From: Ilex aquifolium | Lineage: Eukaryota > Streptophyta > Magnoliopsida > Aquifoliales > Aquifoliaceae | Reading direction: 5' to 3' | Assembly (NCBI GenBank): GCA_951799425.1 | Contig: OX637401.1 | Coordinates: forward strand, 19,692,001 to 19,756,000 | Length of the DNA: 64,000 nucleotides | Shown here: positions 34,302 through 44,740 of the stretch, piece by piece | Layout: every line of letters starts with the position of its first letter | How positions within the stretch are numbered: position 1 is the first letter of the stretch | Program-made: the position numbers and the translations under genes | Notes under the pieces: generated by a model | Told to the model about the DNA's origin: nothing | Seen by the model: only the letters and a program-made list of their open reading frames with translations | Databases searched by the model: none

Positions 34302-34590
34302 CTTTTCAATTTTGCTGTCCAGCTTTCCTTTGGCTCATTATCCCTAGCAGGAACAGGCACCCTTAGCAAAGTTACCGGTACCTCTTCGACCTCCTGGTCA
34401 CAAACTTCACACTCATGGTTTACCCTCGATCTAAATTGGTTAGATGCACATGCGCTATGGGCGAGGGTGTTTTTGCAACTGCATTTTAACTTGACCAAAT
34501 TTCCGTCCACCAATATGTCAAAGCAAAATTTACAAACTGCTTCTTCTTCATGAATTTCTTCATCAGGTTCAAAAGCTAGACTATCTTGAG
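34302..34590 (-). CDS. RING-CH zinc-finger protein, RING exon
   Basis: A 289-nt exon between the acceptor CAACTCAG and the donor GTAAAC. It encodes an acidic linker (FEPDEEIHEEEA) and then a C4HC3 RING-CH domain: CKFC, CSC, a His-x2-Cys pair, and CEVC, followed by QEVEEVPVTLLRV. This closely resembles the plant family in which CSCKGELALAH, CDVC and QEVQNLPVTLLRI are typical. Such proteins act as E3 ubiquitin ligases that bind E2 through the RING. The CSC-to-His spacing is two residues shorter than the usual plant form, and a conserved Trp after the domain centre is absent. This could mean a diverged paralogue or early decay. It is the only convincing host gene here. Confidence 0.75.
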
Positions 34591-34909
34591 CTGAGTTGCA
34601 AAGGAAAATGGTAACAATATAACAGAATGAGAAAAAAAATAAAGAACACTGATAAGGCATAACCACACTCGCTCATTAATTGATTTAGAAAAACTCTTGA
34701 TAAATTTGAGGACATGGGGATTAAAAAATTTCTAGAAAGTTCTCTTGCATGTTTATTCTTAAGAGAATTCTCGGTTACGTAACTTCTTTCTTTCTCTTTA
34801 TTTTGTTTGCCGTTTCTTAAGCTCTAGAACAGTACAAGTCTTGTAATACGATTTAATATCAGATTGATTGTATAACAAGGAGAATTTAGTGGAATTAAAG
34901 AAGCTCTAC

Positions 34910-34937
34910 CTTTTATAGTAACAATTTTTCGTCCACC
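34910..34937 (-). CDS. RING-CH gene, 28-nt micro-exon
   Basis: GGTGGACGAAAAATTG... lies between TTTTATGCAG and GTAGAG. Its 28 nt leave a single base that, joined to the first two of the RING exon, completes a codon and keeps the RING-CH frame open. That phase match is the main support. Confidence 0.55.
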
Positions 34938-35347
34938 CTGCATAAAATAGAAGAATGATTTAATTTGTTTTTCCCCTAAGCAGTGTAATTGTTAAAGCTT
35001 TGAAATGAAACACAAAAGAGCCAATTTTTAACTTTGTTAGTTTGAGAACAGTTTTTACTTTTTACAAGACATAAGAAAACTTCTTCAGGTGCTAGCTATG
35101 AGGTACAAGACTCTATACACGGCCAAAAAATGTTAAAATAGATATGTGATAAAAAAAAAAAAAGGCTCGGGTGGTGTTAGTGATACTACCAAGTGATGAT
35201 AAGTTAAAGAGAAAGAACTGATTCGGTAGTTTTGATGCAACAAAAATAAATAGAAAGAATTAACGAATAATAATCTAATTAGCCGAAGCTGCTGATTACA
35301 TTGACATAACTTTGAATTAATTATAAGTTTTGGAATTAATAACTTAC

Positions 35348-35430
35348 TCTCCTCCTTATCATTCCTTTAAACTTCGTAGTGGCCCTTTCAAATGAGGGTG
35401 CTGTTGCTGCTCCTGCTAGTGCTGTACCTC
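35348..35430 (-). CDS. RING-CH gene, upstream exon
   Basis: Lies between GTATAG (acceptor) and GTAAGT (donor). It encodes an Ala-rich then basic stretch (ATAPSFERATTKFKGMIRRR). Its end phase matches the micro-exon at 34910-34937. The first exon and start codon are not resolved and may lie upstream or be lost. Confidence 0.45.
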
Positions 35431-35504
35431 CTATACCATGACAGAGTGAGAGGGTAATTATGTCTCGTAAAAGAAAAATGCTAAATAAACTTCAAAAATT
35501 AACT

Positions 35505-36300
35505 TCAAATCTTGAAAGTATTCAAGCACTGCCTAAGACTTTTTCCCCCCATATGACCTATTATTGCATAGGGGTGCGAGTGTAATTTACTTTTTTTTTT
35601 TTTTTTACATGGAAGACTAAGAGGGTTTAGAAAATCGAACCTGTAACAATCTCCGAGCCGAGAACCTTCCAATTCCAATCGACCTTCACTTTTTTCCCTA
35701 GTTGTTAAAACTTCGAAATATTCAAGAGTGGAGCTAGAAATATTCACGGGTAGAGCAAGAAATTTGTCATCGTGGGGGGCAAATTTTAGCAACAAAATTA
35801 CTACATGTATTTAATTCAGAGATCTAGTTCAAAGACTTCATGTATTGCTATCATTCAATTAGCAAAAAGACTAGATATAGAGAGAGAATCACCAGACACA
35901 AAATAATTTATTAAATACATGTTGAAGAGTTGAAGTAACTAAATATTATCTAAGCTCACTTGATTGAGAGTAAAAAAAATTATTCTAAATGTGAGAAATT
36001 ATGAAATAGGCTTAAATGAATGAATTTTTTTGCTGGGACAAATCTATACAATACAAAAATTTATATAAAAAAATTAGTTCCAAAATAAAATTGAGTGGGG
36101 GAAATTGCCCCCCACAAAAGGCCTGAGTGGTTCCGCCCCTGGAAATATTATTAGCACATTAAGAAATTTAATTTACATGAGCTTTGCAGAAAAATTATTA
36201 AAATAATACACATTATAAATCAATTCAACTCAATCATATTAACATTATGAAAGTGCAAATATATAACATATTGGTCGTAATATATAGACAAACAGAATGC
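35505..36300 (-). repeat. Duplicated block a, copy II
   Basis: Paralogue of 2558-2870, interrupted by the hAT element at 35723-36141. Left part encodes TTREK and LELEGSRLGDCYRF on the minus strand; the right part matches the CACATTAAGAAATTTAATTT segment. Confidence 0.6.
35723..36141. mobile_element. Non-autonomous hAT element
   Basis: A 419-bp insertion with termini CAAGAGTGGAGCTAG and, from the right, CAGGGGCGGAACCACTC. The right end has the classic hAT CAGGGGCGGA form; the left end is mutated. A perfect 8-bp duplication GAAATATT flanks it (35715-35722 and 36142-36149). The paralogous block at 2.7 kb is the unoccupied site. Confidence 0.85.
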
Positions 36301-36826
36301 CTTGGATAGTTTGGTTGGGGGCGAATGTGTTTACTCTTTTCTTATTTTCTATATTTTTTAAAATTTGGTGTTAAAAAATAGAAAACCAAAAATTTTGAGC
36401 CTTTACGTAGGCAGGCATGTAGGCAATTTAGTAATTTATTGGTCTAATTCAGCTATTATATCATCAAATCGCCTTTTATTCATTGATCTGAAGCTTAACA
36501 CTTGCCCTTTCCTCTTCCTCGGATCCATCATTGTCGAGGAGAATGTTTGCATCTTGAATCTTGAATCGATCATCCACTCACGCATAGGGATTCCTAAGAT
36601 TACTGCTCCGTTGACCGACTCACATTGTGGTCATCAAGGAATAACTGAAAGAAAAAATAAAAGAGAGCATCTTTCCCTTCAATCTTATCCCTGAAATTCA
36701 ATGTCCTAAATATCGTTGGATTAATAATTAGTTTCAATACTGGATTAGATCTACTCTATATCCAAAAGCATTGATGAGACATAGTTGAGAAAATTTAAAA
36801 AGATGAATGGCAATTATATATATATA
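36301..36826. other. Gene-free spacer with one unrecognised ORF
   Basis: An ORF at 36365-36694 on the plus strand (about 109 residues, with FLFLGSIIVEENVCILNLES) has no family I recognise and no promoter context. Treated as unsupported. Confidence 0.3.
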
Positions 36827-37390
36827 CTAGTTATTGCCTGTGTCTGAAGGCATAGTGTAATAAAAAATGGTAAACAATAAACATATTTGTATTCATATCC
36901 AAAATCAAATCACAAACATAGAGAAGAGATAAATGAATTTAAGCATCGGTTTATAGTGGAGGTGAGATGTGGTGGGCGGCAGTAGTGGTGGTAAGAGACA
37001 GTGATGGTTATGGTGGGTGGCAATGACTATGGTGACGGTGATAGCTGCGCCGATGGTGGTGGTGGTGGCCGTGGTGGCGACGGCGGCGGCCGTGGTGGCG
37101 GCAGTGGTGGTGGTGGTGGCGGCCGTGGTGGTGGTGGTGGCGGCCATGGTGGGGCGGTTTCAAACACTATTATTTTTTTTAAAGTATTTATGAGAAATAA
37201 TTTCTAGAAATACTTTTAAAAAATTACTTCAAACACACCCTTAGGGCTCTATTTTACTATTAAATTTAGGGTGTTAATATTAGCCGTTAGATTAACTTTA
37301 AAGTAAAATTTAAAGCTATCTCAACCGCGAATAGCAAAAGTCATTTTGTTTATCTTTTGAGATTTGAATTGTAAGCTACTTTATTATATA
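36827..37390 (-). mobile_element. Helitron array member 1
   Basis: On the minus strand it ends with a hairpin GCCTTCAGACACAGGC (36836-36851), AATAA and CTAG (36827-36830). Its 5' end, TATATAATAAAGTAG, abuts the CTAG of member 2. The interior has a GGT/GGC-rich segment (about 36960-37150) that creates false Gly-rich and Thr/Ala-rich ORFs. Confidence 0.75.
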
Positions 37391-37952
37391 CTAGTTATTG
37401 CCTGTGCCTGAAGGCATAAAATAATAAAAAATGGTAAACAATAAACATATTTGTATTCATATTCAAAATCAAATCACAAACATAGAGAATAGATAAATGA
37501 ATTTAAGCATCGATTGTAGTGGGGGTGAGAGGTGGTGGTGGAAAGAGACGGTGATGGTTGTGGTGGTGGCAATGACGGCGGCGGCGGATGCGGTGGTGGT
37601 GGCGGCGACGACGATGGTGGTGGTGGCGGCGGCGATGGCGACGGTGGTGGCGACGGTGGTAGTGGTGGTGGTGGTGGCGGCGGTAGTGGTGGCGGCGGCG
37701 GCGGTAGTGGACGTAGTGGGGCGATTTTAAACACTATTTTTTTTTTAAAGTACTTGTGAGAAATAATTTTTAGAAGTACTTTTAAAAAGTCACCCAAACA
37801 CACCCTTAGAGGCCTATTTTTCTTATTAAATTTAGGGTGTTAATATTAGCTGTTAGATTAACTTTAAAGTAAAATTTAAAATGATCTGAGCCGCGAAAAG
37901 CAAAAGTCATTTTGTTTATCTTTTGAGATTTGAATTGTAAGCTACTTTATTA
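37391..37952 (-). mobile_element. Helitron array member 2
   Basis: Closely related to member 1 across both flanks of the GGT-rich core (e.g. ATAAACATATTTGTATTCATAT and TTAGGGTGTTAATATTAGC), in the same orientation and directly adjoining it. Its core (about 37520-37725) differs in length and sequence from that of member 1. Its 5' end is overwritten by the start of the Helitron at 37953. Confidence 0.75.
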
Positions 37953-38764
37953 TCTATAATAATAAGATAGAACCCAATTTGAATCCATTTTTACTTCAAA
38001 ATTTAATCCAATTTTAATTTATTTGGGAAAGCACAAGGACGGCTCAGATTTAATCTACTTTTAATTTAATGGCCTAGATTTCATCTCCATTATTCCAAGT
38101 TAATCCAAAGGCTGACAATGCATTCCACACAAAAAACTTAGCCCGCCCAAACTTTTTGCACAGTACCCAACTCAATTGTCAGACACAACTTCCCAAGGGT
38201 CCAACGTCTCTCTTCTTCTTCTTCTTCTTCTCTCTGTCCGTCTCCTCCTTTGCGACCTCTCTCTTCCCTCTCAACCTTCACCGGCCACCCCACCGACCCA
38301 GGCAAGCTGTCCTCTCTCTCTCTCTCTCCCCTCTCTTTCTCACCTCCCTCTCTACACACGCACACATAGTCACACACACACACACACTGCACATGTTAAT
38401 CTAGGGTTTTGAAATTGGGTGTTAATTTAGGGTTTTGAAATTGGGTGTTAATTCATCTCCCCTTACTTTCTGTTTTCCTCCATCTCTTTTGTCTCCACCG
38501 CCTCTGCCACACCATGTCATTGCCCATAGTCGAATTAGCACTAATTTTCTATTTAAATCGGACCAGTGTGTGTTCTTTGTTAGAAGAGAAAGTTTGTTTC
38601 TTGGTGGACTGTTAATCTACAGAGTTAAAAATCAATCCTTTACCCTTTTGGTTTCTAAATCCTTCACATACTTCCACCGACTTGGAGATTTTATTCTGCT
38701 TTTTTATTTTTATTTTTCTGGGATTTTTCTGCTGTTGAATGGGAGTTAATTTTCCCGGAAAATC

Positions 38765-38835
38765 ATGGCCATGGGAAAGTCGTTCAAGGATTCTCTTAAA
38801 GCTTTCGAAGCTGATATTCAACTTGCCAATACTCT
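38765..38835 (+). pseudogene. Captured first exon of an AIRP2-like RING E3 ligase gene
   Basis: Two in-frame ATGs (38765, 38771) open MGKSFKDSLKAFEADIQLAN, then TL, and coding stops at a splice donor GTAAAT (38836). The peptide matches the N-terminus of the plant AIRP2 family (typically KSFKDSLKALEADIQ.ANTLA), RING-type E3 ligases that in Arabidopsis promote ABA responses. The family is recalled from knowledge, not searched. The CT-rich 5' leader (38200-38760) and intron start are included, but no RING domain follows within the Helitron. It is a fragment. Confidence 0.62.
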
Positions 38836-39439
38836 GTAAATCTCTCTCTCTGTCTCTCTGTCTCTGATTTTTTTCCCTCTGTTTTTTCTATCTCTGAATT
38901 GAGTGTTGTTGTAAAGCTTTATTATCCTTGCTTTTTTTTTTTTTTTTCCAGCTTTGTTTTGGACTGATGATCATGCGAAATTAGTTACCAGCACTTTCTA
39001 AATCTACCTCTTTGGCTCTGATTTTTTTTCCTCTATTTTTTTTTTTTTAATCTCTGATCAAAAGTTGTTGTGAAGCTTTGTCATTAACTTTTTTGTGCTT
39101 TGTTTGACTCAGAATCATGAGAAATCTGTTGGGGAGCTCTTATTCTATGCCGTTTTAAATTCCATAATATTTGTATATGCATTAATTCATGTGATTGGGG
39201 GGTATAAATGCCTGATAGATGAGACTCTCAACCTTTCACTTATTATAAACGATGTTTTATAAACTTACCAGGATTGCAAGAGAAAGTGAGAGACAATCTA
39301 AATTATTAAATTGTAATGTTTGCACACTTTAGGATGGGTTTGATCTAAGAAGCACACTTTTTATTTTAGTACTTTTTTTACAATATAAAGATTACAGTTA
39401 TTGTTAATGGCTTCTAGAAGAAAAGGGACAAAACCAACA

Positions 39440-39750
39440 GCCATTGAAGAAGGTCACAGCCACAAAGCAGTTTAGAGAGAATTATTACAAAGAGCAAATG
39501 AAAAACTTGCAGGAGAGGAAAAAGTAGTATGGCATATGTATGTGGTATTTTGATGGGGTTTTAGATTTGAATTGTGGTTACTTTTTTTTATCAAGAATTG
39601 TGGTTACTTCAATATGAACAAATATGTGATTTCACTTTATGGTTTTCTGTAAAATTTGCTAGAGAAGAAGTTGGCTTATGCTGATGTGTCTGAGGAAGAT
39701 CAAAACAACCTATTAAAGTTCTTAGAGGAGGAGGCACAAAATGACTTATG
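39440..39750 (+). other. Exon-like patch of unknown origin inside the Helitron
   Basis: Two charged stretches read like exons: one with TATKQFRENYYKEQMKNLQ (about 39447-39525), the other with LAYADVSEEDQNNLLKFLEE (about 39670-39740). Between them lies AT-rich, intron-like DNA. I do not recognise the gene. It may be a second captured fragment or part of the same capture. Confidence 0.3.
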
Positions 39751-41486
39751 ATGATTTTGGATTATTGACAACGATAGGAAATGGTGCACTTAAAAAGATT
39801 ATTGCGTTAATGTTGTGCTTGAATTCAGATAGTGGTAATTAAGTTGATTAGAGAGGGGAAAGAGTTATGTTAAACTGATCGTCATGTCTTCAAAAGATAT
39901 ATTCTTAATTTCTCTTGCATGGGCAATTAGTAATGCATCTATAACTTACAAAATCGTGTAACTTCAACATTAATTAACATCCTCTTTCAACCAAACACTG
40001 GGTGAATTACTTTGTAATGATCTACTGTTTATGGGTGTGTTGGCGATTTTGTTGATGGATGGTGATGTTGTTGGTGGTGGTTTTCTATTGTGTGCATTGC
40101 CTATTGGATAGTTTGGTAAAGTTCGAATGGCGGGTTGAATTTGTTGGTGCTATGAATTAAACCGAAGTGGTGGTTTTCTATTATGAATATCTTGCTGCTA
40201 TGAATTCAATTCATGTCACTCCACACGTTTAACCCACCACCTCTAATCTATTTGTTTCTAACAAAGTTCAATTTGTACCTTTTTGTTGTAGGAGGAAGAT
40301 TCCTCCTTTACATCTGCTACTTAGCCTTGGATGGAGGTTGGTACTTAGGACATCCCAAACCAAGAAGATATCCCAAGTAATCTTGAACTACTTGGTTGGT
40401 TCGTCGTCCGCGACTGACCCTTATGGTTTAAATCAAGTTCTTTAATTTAACATTGATTTTGTGAATTGATTCTCACAATTTCAAGGTTTGTGAAGGTCGC
40501 ACAATAATTTTTTTTTCTGTTCTCCTTCGTTTGATACAATTTGATATTGGAGATTACTGTATTGATTAATTGATGGGACCTAGAAGTTTTCATGTTTATG
40601 ATGATACATATAATGAAAAGTGAATTGTGTTAGGTCAATGATATTGCTTTGTTCCTTGCGTTCCTTGGCAACATAACTGAACTATTAGTTATAATATTTT
40701 GGCTTCTCTTTGATTTTTTTTAATGTATTAGGATTTGGTTTTTTAGAAACTTTTAGGTTTCGATTAGAAAGTATGTAAATTGTGTATACAAGTTGACATT
40801 TTCATAAGTTTTAGAGGAGATTTGTTATTTATTAAATTTTTTTTTTTTTGCACCAAGAAATTTATTTGACCTCCTAAATGAATTATGTGTATCACTTTAT
40901 TCTTGGGAATGCTATTTTTTTTTTCCTTCAAATTATCAACTTCTTTTGTTGCACCGTACCTTGAGACAGCTTCCACCTTCAATAGTCAACACATCTGCCT
41001 ACCAAAACGATTTGTCTGATGCTTGGGTTTGGATCGGCTCCTTTAATAAATATAGCACAAATTTATGGGAGGGATTTCAAATGTCTATTGTTCTCCAAGA
41101 AATAATTGAATAAACAATAATAATCAAAGAATAATCTCAAAATTATCATCAATACATGAATTAAATGTTAATCCAAGTATCAAAATTTCAACAGATTTAA
41201 AATCAAGAATGGTCAAGAAACTAACAAATACTGTATTCTTTGTGTGTGTGTTTTAAAAGTAGTTAAAGATTTGGTTTGAGCTTCACCTAAAAGTGTCTTT
41301 AAGCGATGTAGTATTTTTCGAATTTTAATTTAGTTTTTCGTTACACCGTGCCTTCAGACACGGGCAATTACTAGTATAGATATATATCATAATGATCATA
41401 TTGAAAGATTTTTTATTGAGAATTCTAAAATGTACCTTTTTCTTTACGAAAGTCCATGATTGGCAGCTACTTTACTTCATGTGTAG

Positions 41487-41660
41487 AGTCTCTGAAAGGT
41501 GAGGGAGCTCCTTTGACGCTGGCACAAAACAGAAGAATGTGAATAAAACTTTAGGGGATCTATAAATATGGATAAGAATAAAAAATTGTGTTTTGGTATT
41601 TAAAAAATGAAGGGTATATATAAATCTGTATGCAATAAACAAATGGGTATTTTTAAGCGC
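41487..41660 (-). repeat. Duplicated block b, copy II
   Basis: Paralogue of 3320-3490. The minus strand shows an acceptor-like CAG and the conserved SKELPHLSETL peptide. Confidence 0.5.
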
Positions 41661-42034
41661 CATTGTTTTTGTTTATTTTTCTTACTTAAAAACAAGTATT
41701 AAATTTTAAATATATATATACATGTGGGTGTGTGTGTGAATATTTCAGGTACATTTATTCTTGTTTTGGTGCTTAATTTGGAATCAAGTAATGTTGGTGT
41801 TGTATTAATGAGTGATGGTTTGATGATCCAAGAAAGAAGTTCTGTAAAAATAATAGGAAAAATTGCTGAGATACCTATGCAGTGATATTTAATATTTATT
41901 ATTTATTAGCTATTATGACAGAATGAGAAAGTTTTGAACCACCTCACTCACAAAAAATAGTGTACATTATAATAAAAAAAATTCATATCAAAGGCGTAAG
42001 AACTAAGAAACCAAAAAATAAAGCAAAAATTAAT

Positions 42035-42038
<4 letters not shown>

Positions 42039-42088
<50 letters not shown>
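42039..42088. repeat. (GA)n microsatellite
   Basis: About 50 bases of uninterrupted GA within the presumed CT-rich leader of block c. Confidence 0.9.
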
Positions 42089-42092
<4 letters not shown>

Positions 42093-42310
42093 ACAGAAAC
42101 AATGGCGAATGTGTGTCAGGGAGAGAGACCTGAAAAGTTGTGGAGAGAGAGAGAGAGTATGTTTCATTTGCACTTGATATTTATACCCTGAAACTGGGAC
42201 AGGCCAAAATGTATATTGGTAGTGTACAGGACATCACCAAAAAATGGCACCAACAAAGGAAACAAAGGAACAAGTGAAACAGACAATTTCCTTTTTTTAT
42301 TTTTCAGTGG
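42085..42310 (-). repeat. Duplicated block c, copy II, with a TATA-like box
   Basis: Paralogue of 6905-7200. TATAAATATC on the minus strand at 42176-42185, followed leftwards by a CT-rich leader, resembles a promoter and 5' UTR. Confidence 0.5.
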
Positions 42311-43174
42311 GCCGATAGAAACGATGACTCTTTTTTGTCTCTATATTCACTGTAATTTTATTATTCGATGTGCAAATTATATATTACAAAAACATAATAT
42401 AACTTACAGGTCGGCTCGAGATGATTGGAGGCCTAAAGTGACACATCTAAGGCCTTTTATATTTTTTAAGAATTTTTTGTTACTTTTCAAGGTACAAAAT
42501 TATTAATTATATATTTATATTAAATAAATGATAACATATTATTTTTAGGTAGTAGTATGGTTAATTTACTTAATATCTCTTATAACATAATCAATTTAAG
42601 GTAACATTTTTATCAATTTTAATCTCTGAAAACTTCTTTCAACAGAAGTAATTGTTAAAGGTAATGTAAGTAATATATTGTAGGCAAAACATTAACTTAA
42701 AAAAGAATCTAACTGTAATATCTAATTTAGTACTTTAATTAAAAAACTTATGATTTGAGTGCTCAAAACACATAGAGAAAGTAATGCATGAGTTGATGAT
42801 TATTTCAACTTTTATGCTTTACATGACAAAAAATATATTGGGACCTAAAAATATGACATAGTACTTTAACTTAATGATGTAGCATGTATTATTATTCCAA
42901 TAAAAAAGTCTAATAATGATAATTATAAATATATTATTAGATTATGTCAATTGACACATGATTTGATTAAATTATTAGATTAAATTTTTAAGTTTTAATA
43001 GTATTGCTCTTAAAAAAATGGAGTACAATAATAATGACTCAATTTTGTTATATTAAATGCGTCTATCAATTGATCATTTGGGTTTGGTCTTATATTTTTT
43101 TTTCTATAATAAAACTGTTTTTATTAAACTTAAACTTTTATCAAATATGAAATCCTAACAAATCCGAGGATGTA
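42311..43174. other. Gene-free AT-rich spacer
   Basis: No credible ORF, RNA gene or element end is seen. Confidence 0.5.
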
Positions 43175-43376
43175 TTTTAAGTGGTAACTGGAGTGAGCTG
43201 TAAACTCAGACATTCTGAATTCGAATCTTGGCAACCCCTTGGGGTTAGGTCATGAGAGATTTATCCCTCATGAATACTCTAGTTCCGACGTGGATGACCT
43301 TCCTTTCATCAGATTAGAGAGGAATTAGTTGAGATGCGTAAGAAATCGTTGACCGTGAAACCAATACAAAAAAACA
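43175..43376 (+). mobile_element. tRNA-derived SINE with microsatellite tail
   Basis: A tRNA-like head (GTGGTAACTGGAGTGAGC, then GAATTCGAATCTTGG as B box at about 43217-43231) is followed by a body (GACGTGGATGACC, ACCGTGAAACCAATAC) and an A-rich to CA/TA repeat tail. This is the layout of plant SINEs. No clear target duplication was found. Confidence 0.5.
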
Positions 43377-43381
43377 CACAC

Positions 43382-43450
<69 letters not shown>
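43377..43450. repeat. (CA)n(TA)n compound microsatellite
   Basis: CA repeats pass directly into TA repeats; probably grown from the SINE tail. Confidence 0.95.
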
Positions 43451-43454
<4 letters not shown>

Positions 43455-43949
43455 CTAACATGAACTACTACCTAATAAAAGTAGGCTAATGAAAAAATAT
43501 TAGGGCCTTATTTTTTCATGAGCTTAAAAGTCATAGCTTTGATGGCCTTAGAGTCCAGCCGGCCATGGTGCCATACACATATGTTTGTGCATATCAAATA
43601 ACATTATCTAATACATGGCCGATAGCATATATGATATACATATGAAATTCTTGTCTATTGTGATACCATGTGTCATCGATTTTATAATATCACTATTATA
43701 ATGTGTGTCCACTTCTGTTAATTTGGAGGATTCGAAGTCCCAGGATAAAGCTGGCCACATCAGTTCTGGAAAGGAAACAAATATTAGTATAATGTTGAAA
43801 TTGATTATTACCTGATGTTATCATTTAATAAAAAAAATAACAAGTAGATAAAATAAACCTCATTAGTCCGCTAATCTTATAACTATTAATAATCATCACA
43901 TTCAATCAACAATATATTAAAATAGTAGGGTTTCGTTCGTCCACATATT
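43451..43949. other. Gene-free spacer
   Basis: AT-rich; nothing recognised. Confidence 0.5.
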
Positions 43950-44685
43950 TTTTTTATTAGACGGTACTACCATTCGTGGGACAGGCGTCGCCCACAATAG
44001 CAAGCACCCAATCGCCCACCACAGTAGCGCCTAAGGCGCCTGCCAGCCTCCAAGCGTCGCCCAAGGCACTTGCCCAGCCTCCTGGCATCGCCCAAGACAA
44101 ATTGCCAGCCTCCAGGCGTCGCTAGTAGTGCCCAAGGCGCCGACCAGCTAACTGCCCTGCCTTCTGCGTCACTTGCACATGGCGCCACCACGCCCCTCGT
44201 CCTGGCGTCGCCCCTGCCCGGTGCCCAACTTGCTACTTGGCTAAGATTGACTCGGGACCTAGACTCCTAGCAAAACTCTACTCCGACTATCAGGGGACTG
44301 TTGATAAACAACACCTCCTGGCAAGCACATCTCCTCCTACAATCTAGGGCTCAACGTCCTAATACGACTCTATCTCGAATGTCTAGGGGATTGGTGATCA
44401 GGTCTATCCTATCACAACATGGAATTCGAATCCATGTGGAACACCGCTTTCTATACCGCTGTAAATAAAAATTCCGGGTACCAGGTATGACATTGAATCC
44501 TAGCCTATTTACCACAAACTTTTTATTCGACTTGCTTACTGACTTAAGTATCGGAGTCCCTTTGACCGCTTTCGGCCATCGGTTCACCTAGATTTTCTCT
44601 TGTCTTGCAGGTTCACCAAGGCTTTCTCATCATCACCTTTGTTCGTATGAGGTGGTGATCCTTTGTGTGAATTTTCCCCGCATTA
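43950..44685 (+). mobile_element. Ty3 element G, LTR or LTR fragment
   Basis: GC-rich start with repeated GGCGTCGCCCA/GGCGCC motifs, reminiscent of element B's LTR, running up to a Ty3 primer site. Its left boundary is not certain and no second LTR is in the window. Confidence 0.5.
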
Positions 44686-44705
44686 TTGGCGTCGTCTGTG
44701 GGAAA
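44686..44705 (+). promoter_or_regulatory. Element G primer binding site
   Basis: TTGGCGTCGTCTGTGGGAAA differs from element B's site at one position in the shared core. It marks the 5' LTR boundary and plus-strand orientation. Confidence 0.75.
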
Positions 44706-44740
44706 CGATTAAATTTTCTATGAACCAAAAGCCTTGAACC

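Larger units (their letters stand above)
37953..41374 (+). mobile_element. 3.4-kb Helitron with captured gene fragment
   Basis: Starts TCTATAATAATAAGATAG after an A and ends with a hairpin (CCGTG...CACGG, 41346-41363), GCAATTA and CTAG (41371-41374) before a T. It is non-autonomous: no RepHel is encoded. The interior carries a CT-rich leader, the first exon of an AIRP2-like gene and part of its intron, and an unidentified exon-like patch around 39440-39750. Helitrons are well known for copying gene fragments. Confidence 0.75.

Noticed and set aside
36905-37803. Gly-rich, Pro-rich and Thr/Ala-rich ORFs on both strands
   Set aside because: All come from GGT/GGC repeats inside the Helitron array; every frame is open because of the repeat, and there is no domain.
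38400-38452. A functional tandem regulatory repeat
   Set aside because: TAGGGTTTTGAAATTGGGTG occurs twice in the captured leader, but two copies alone do not support a function.
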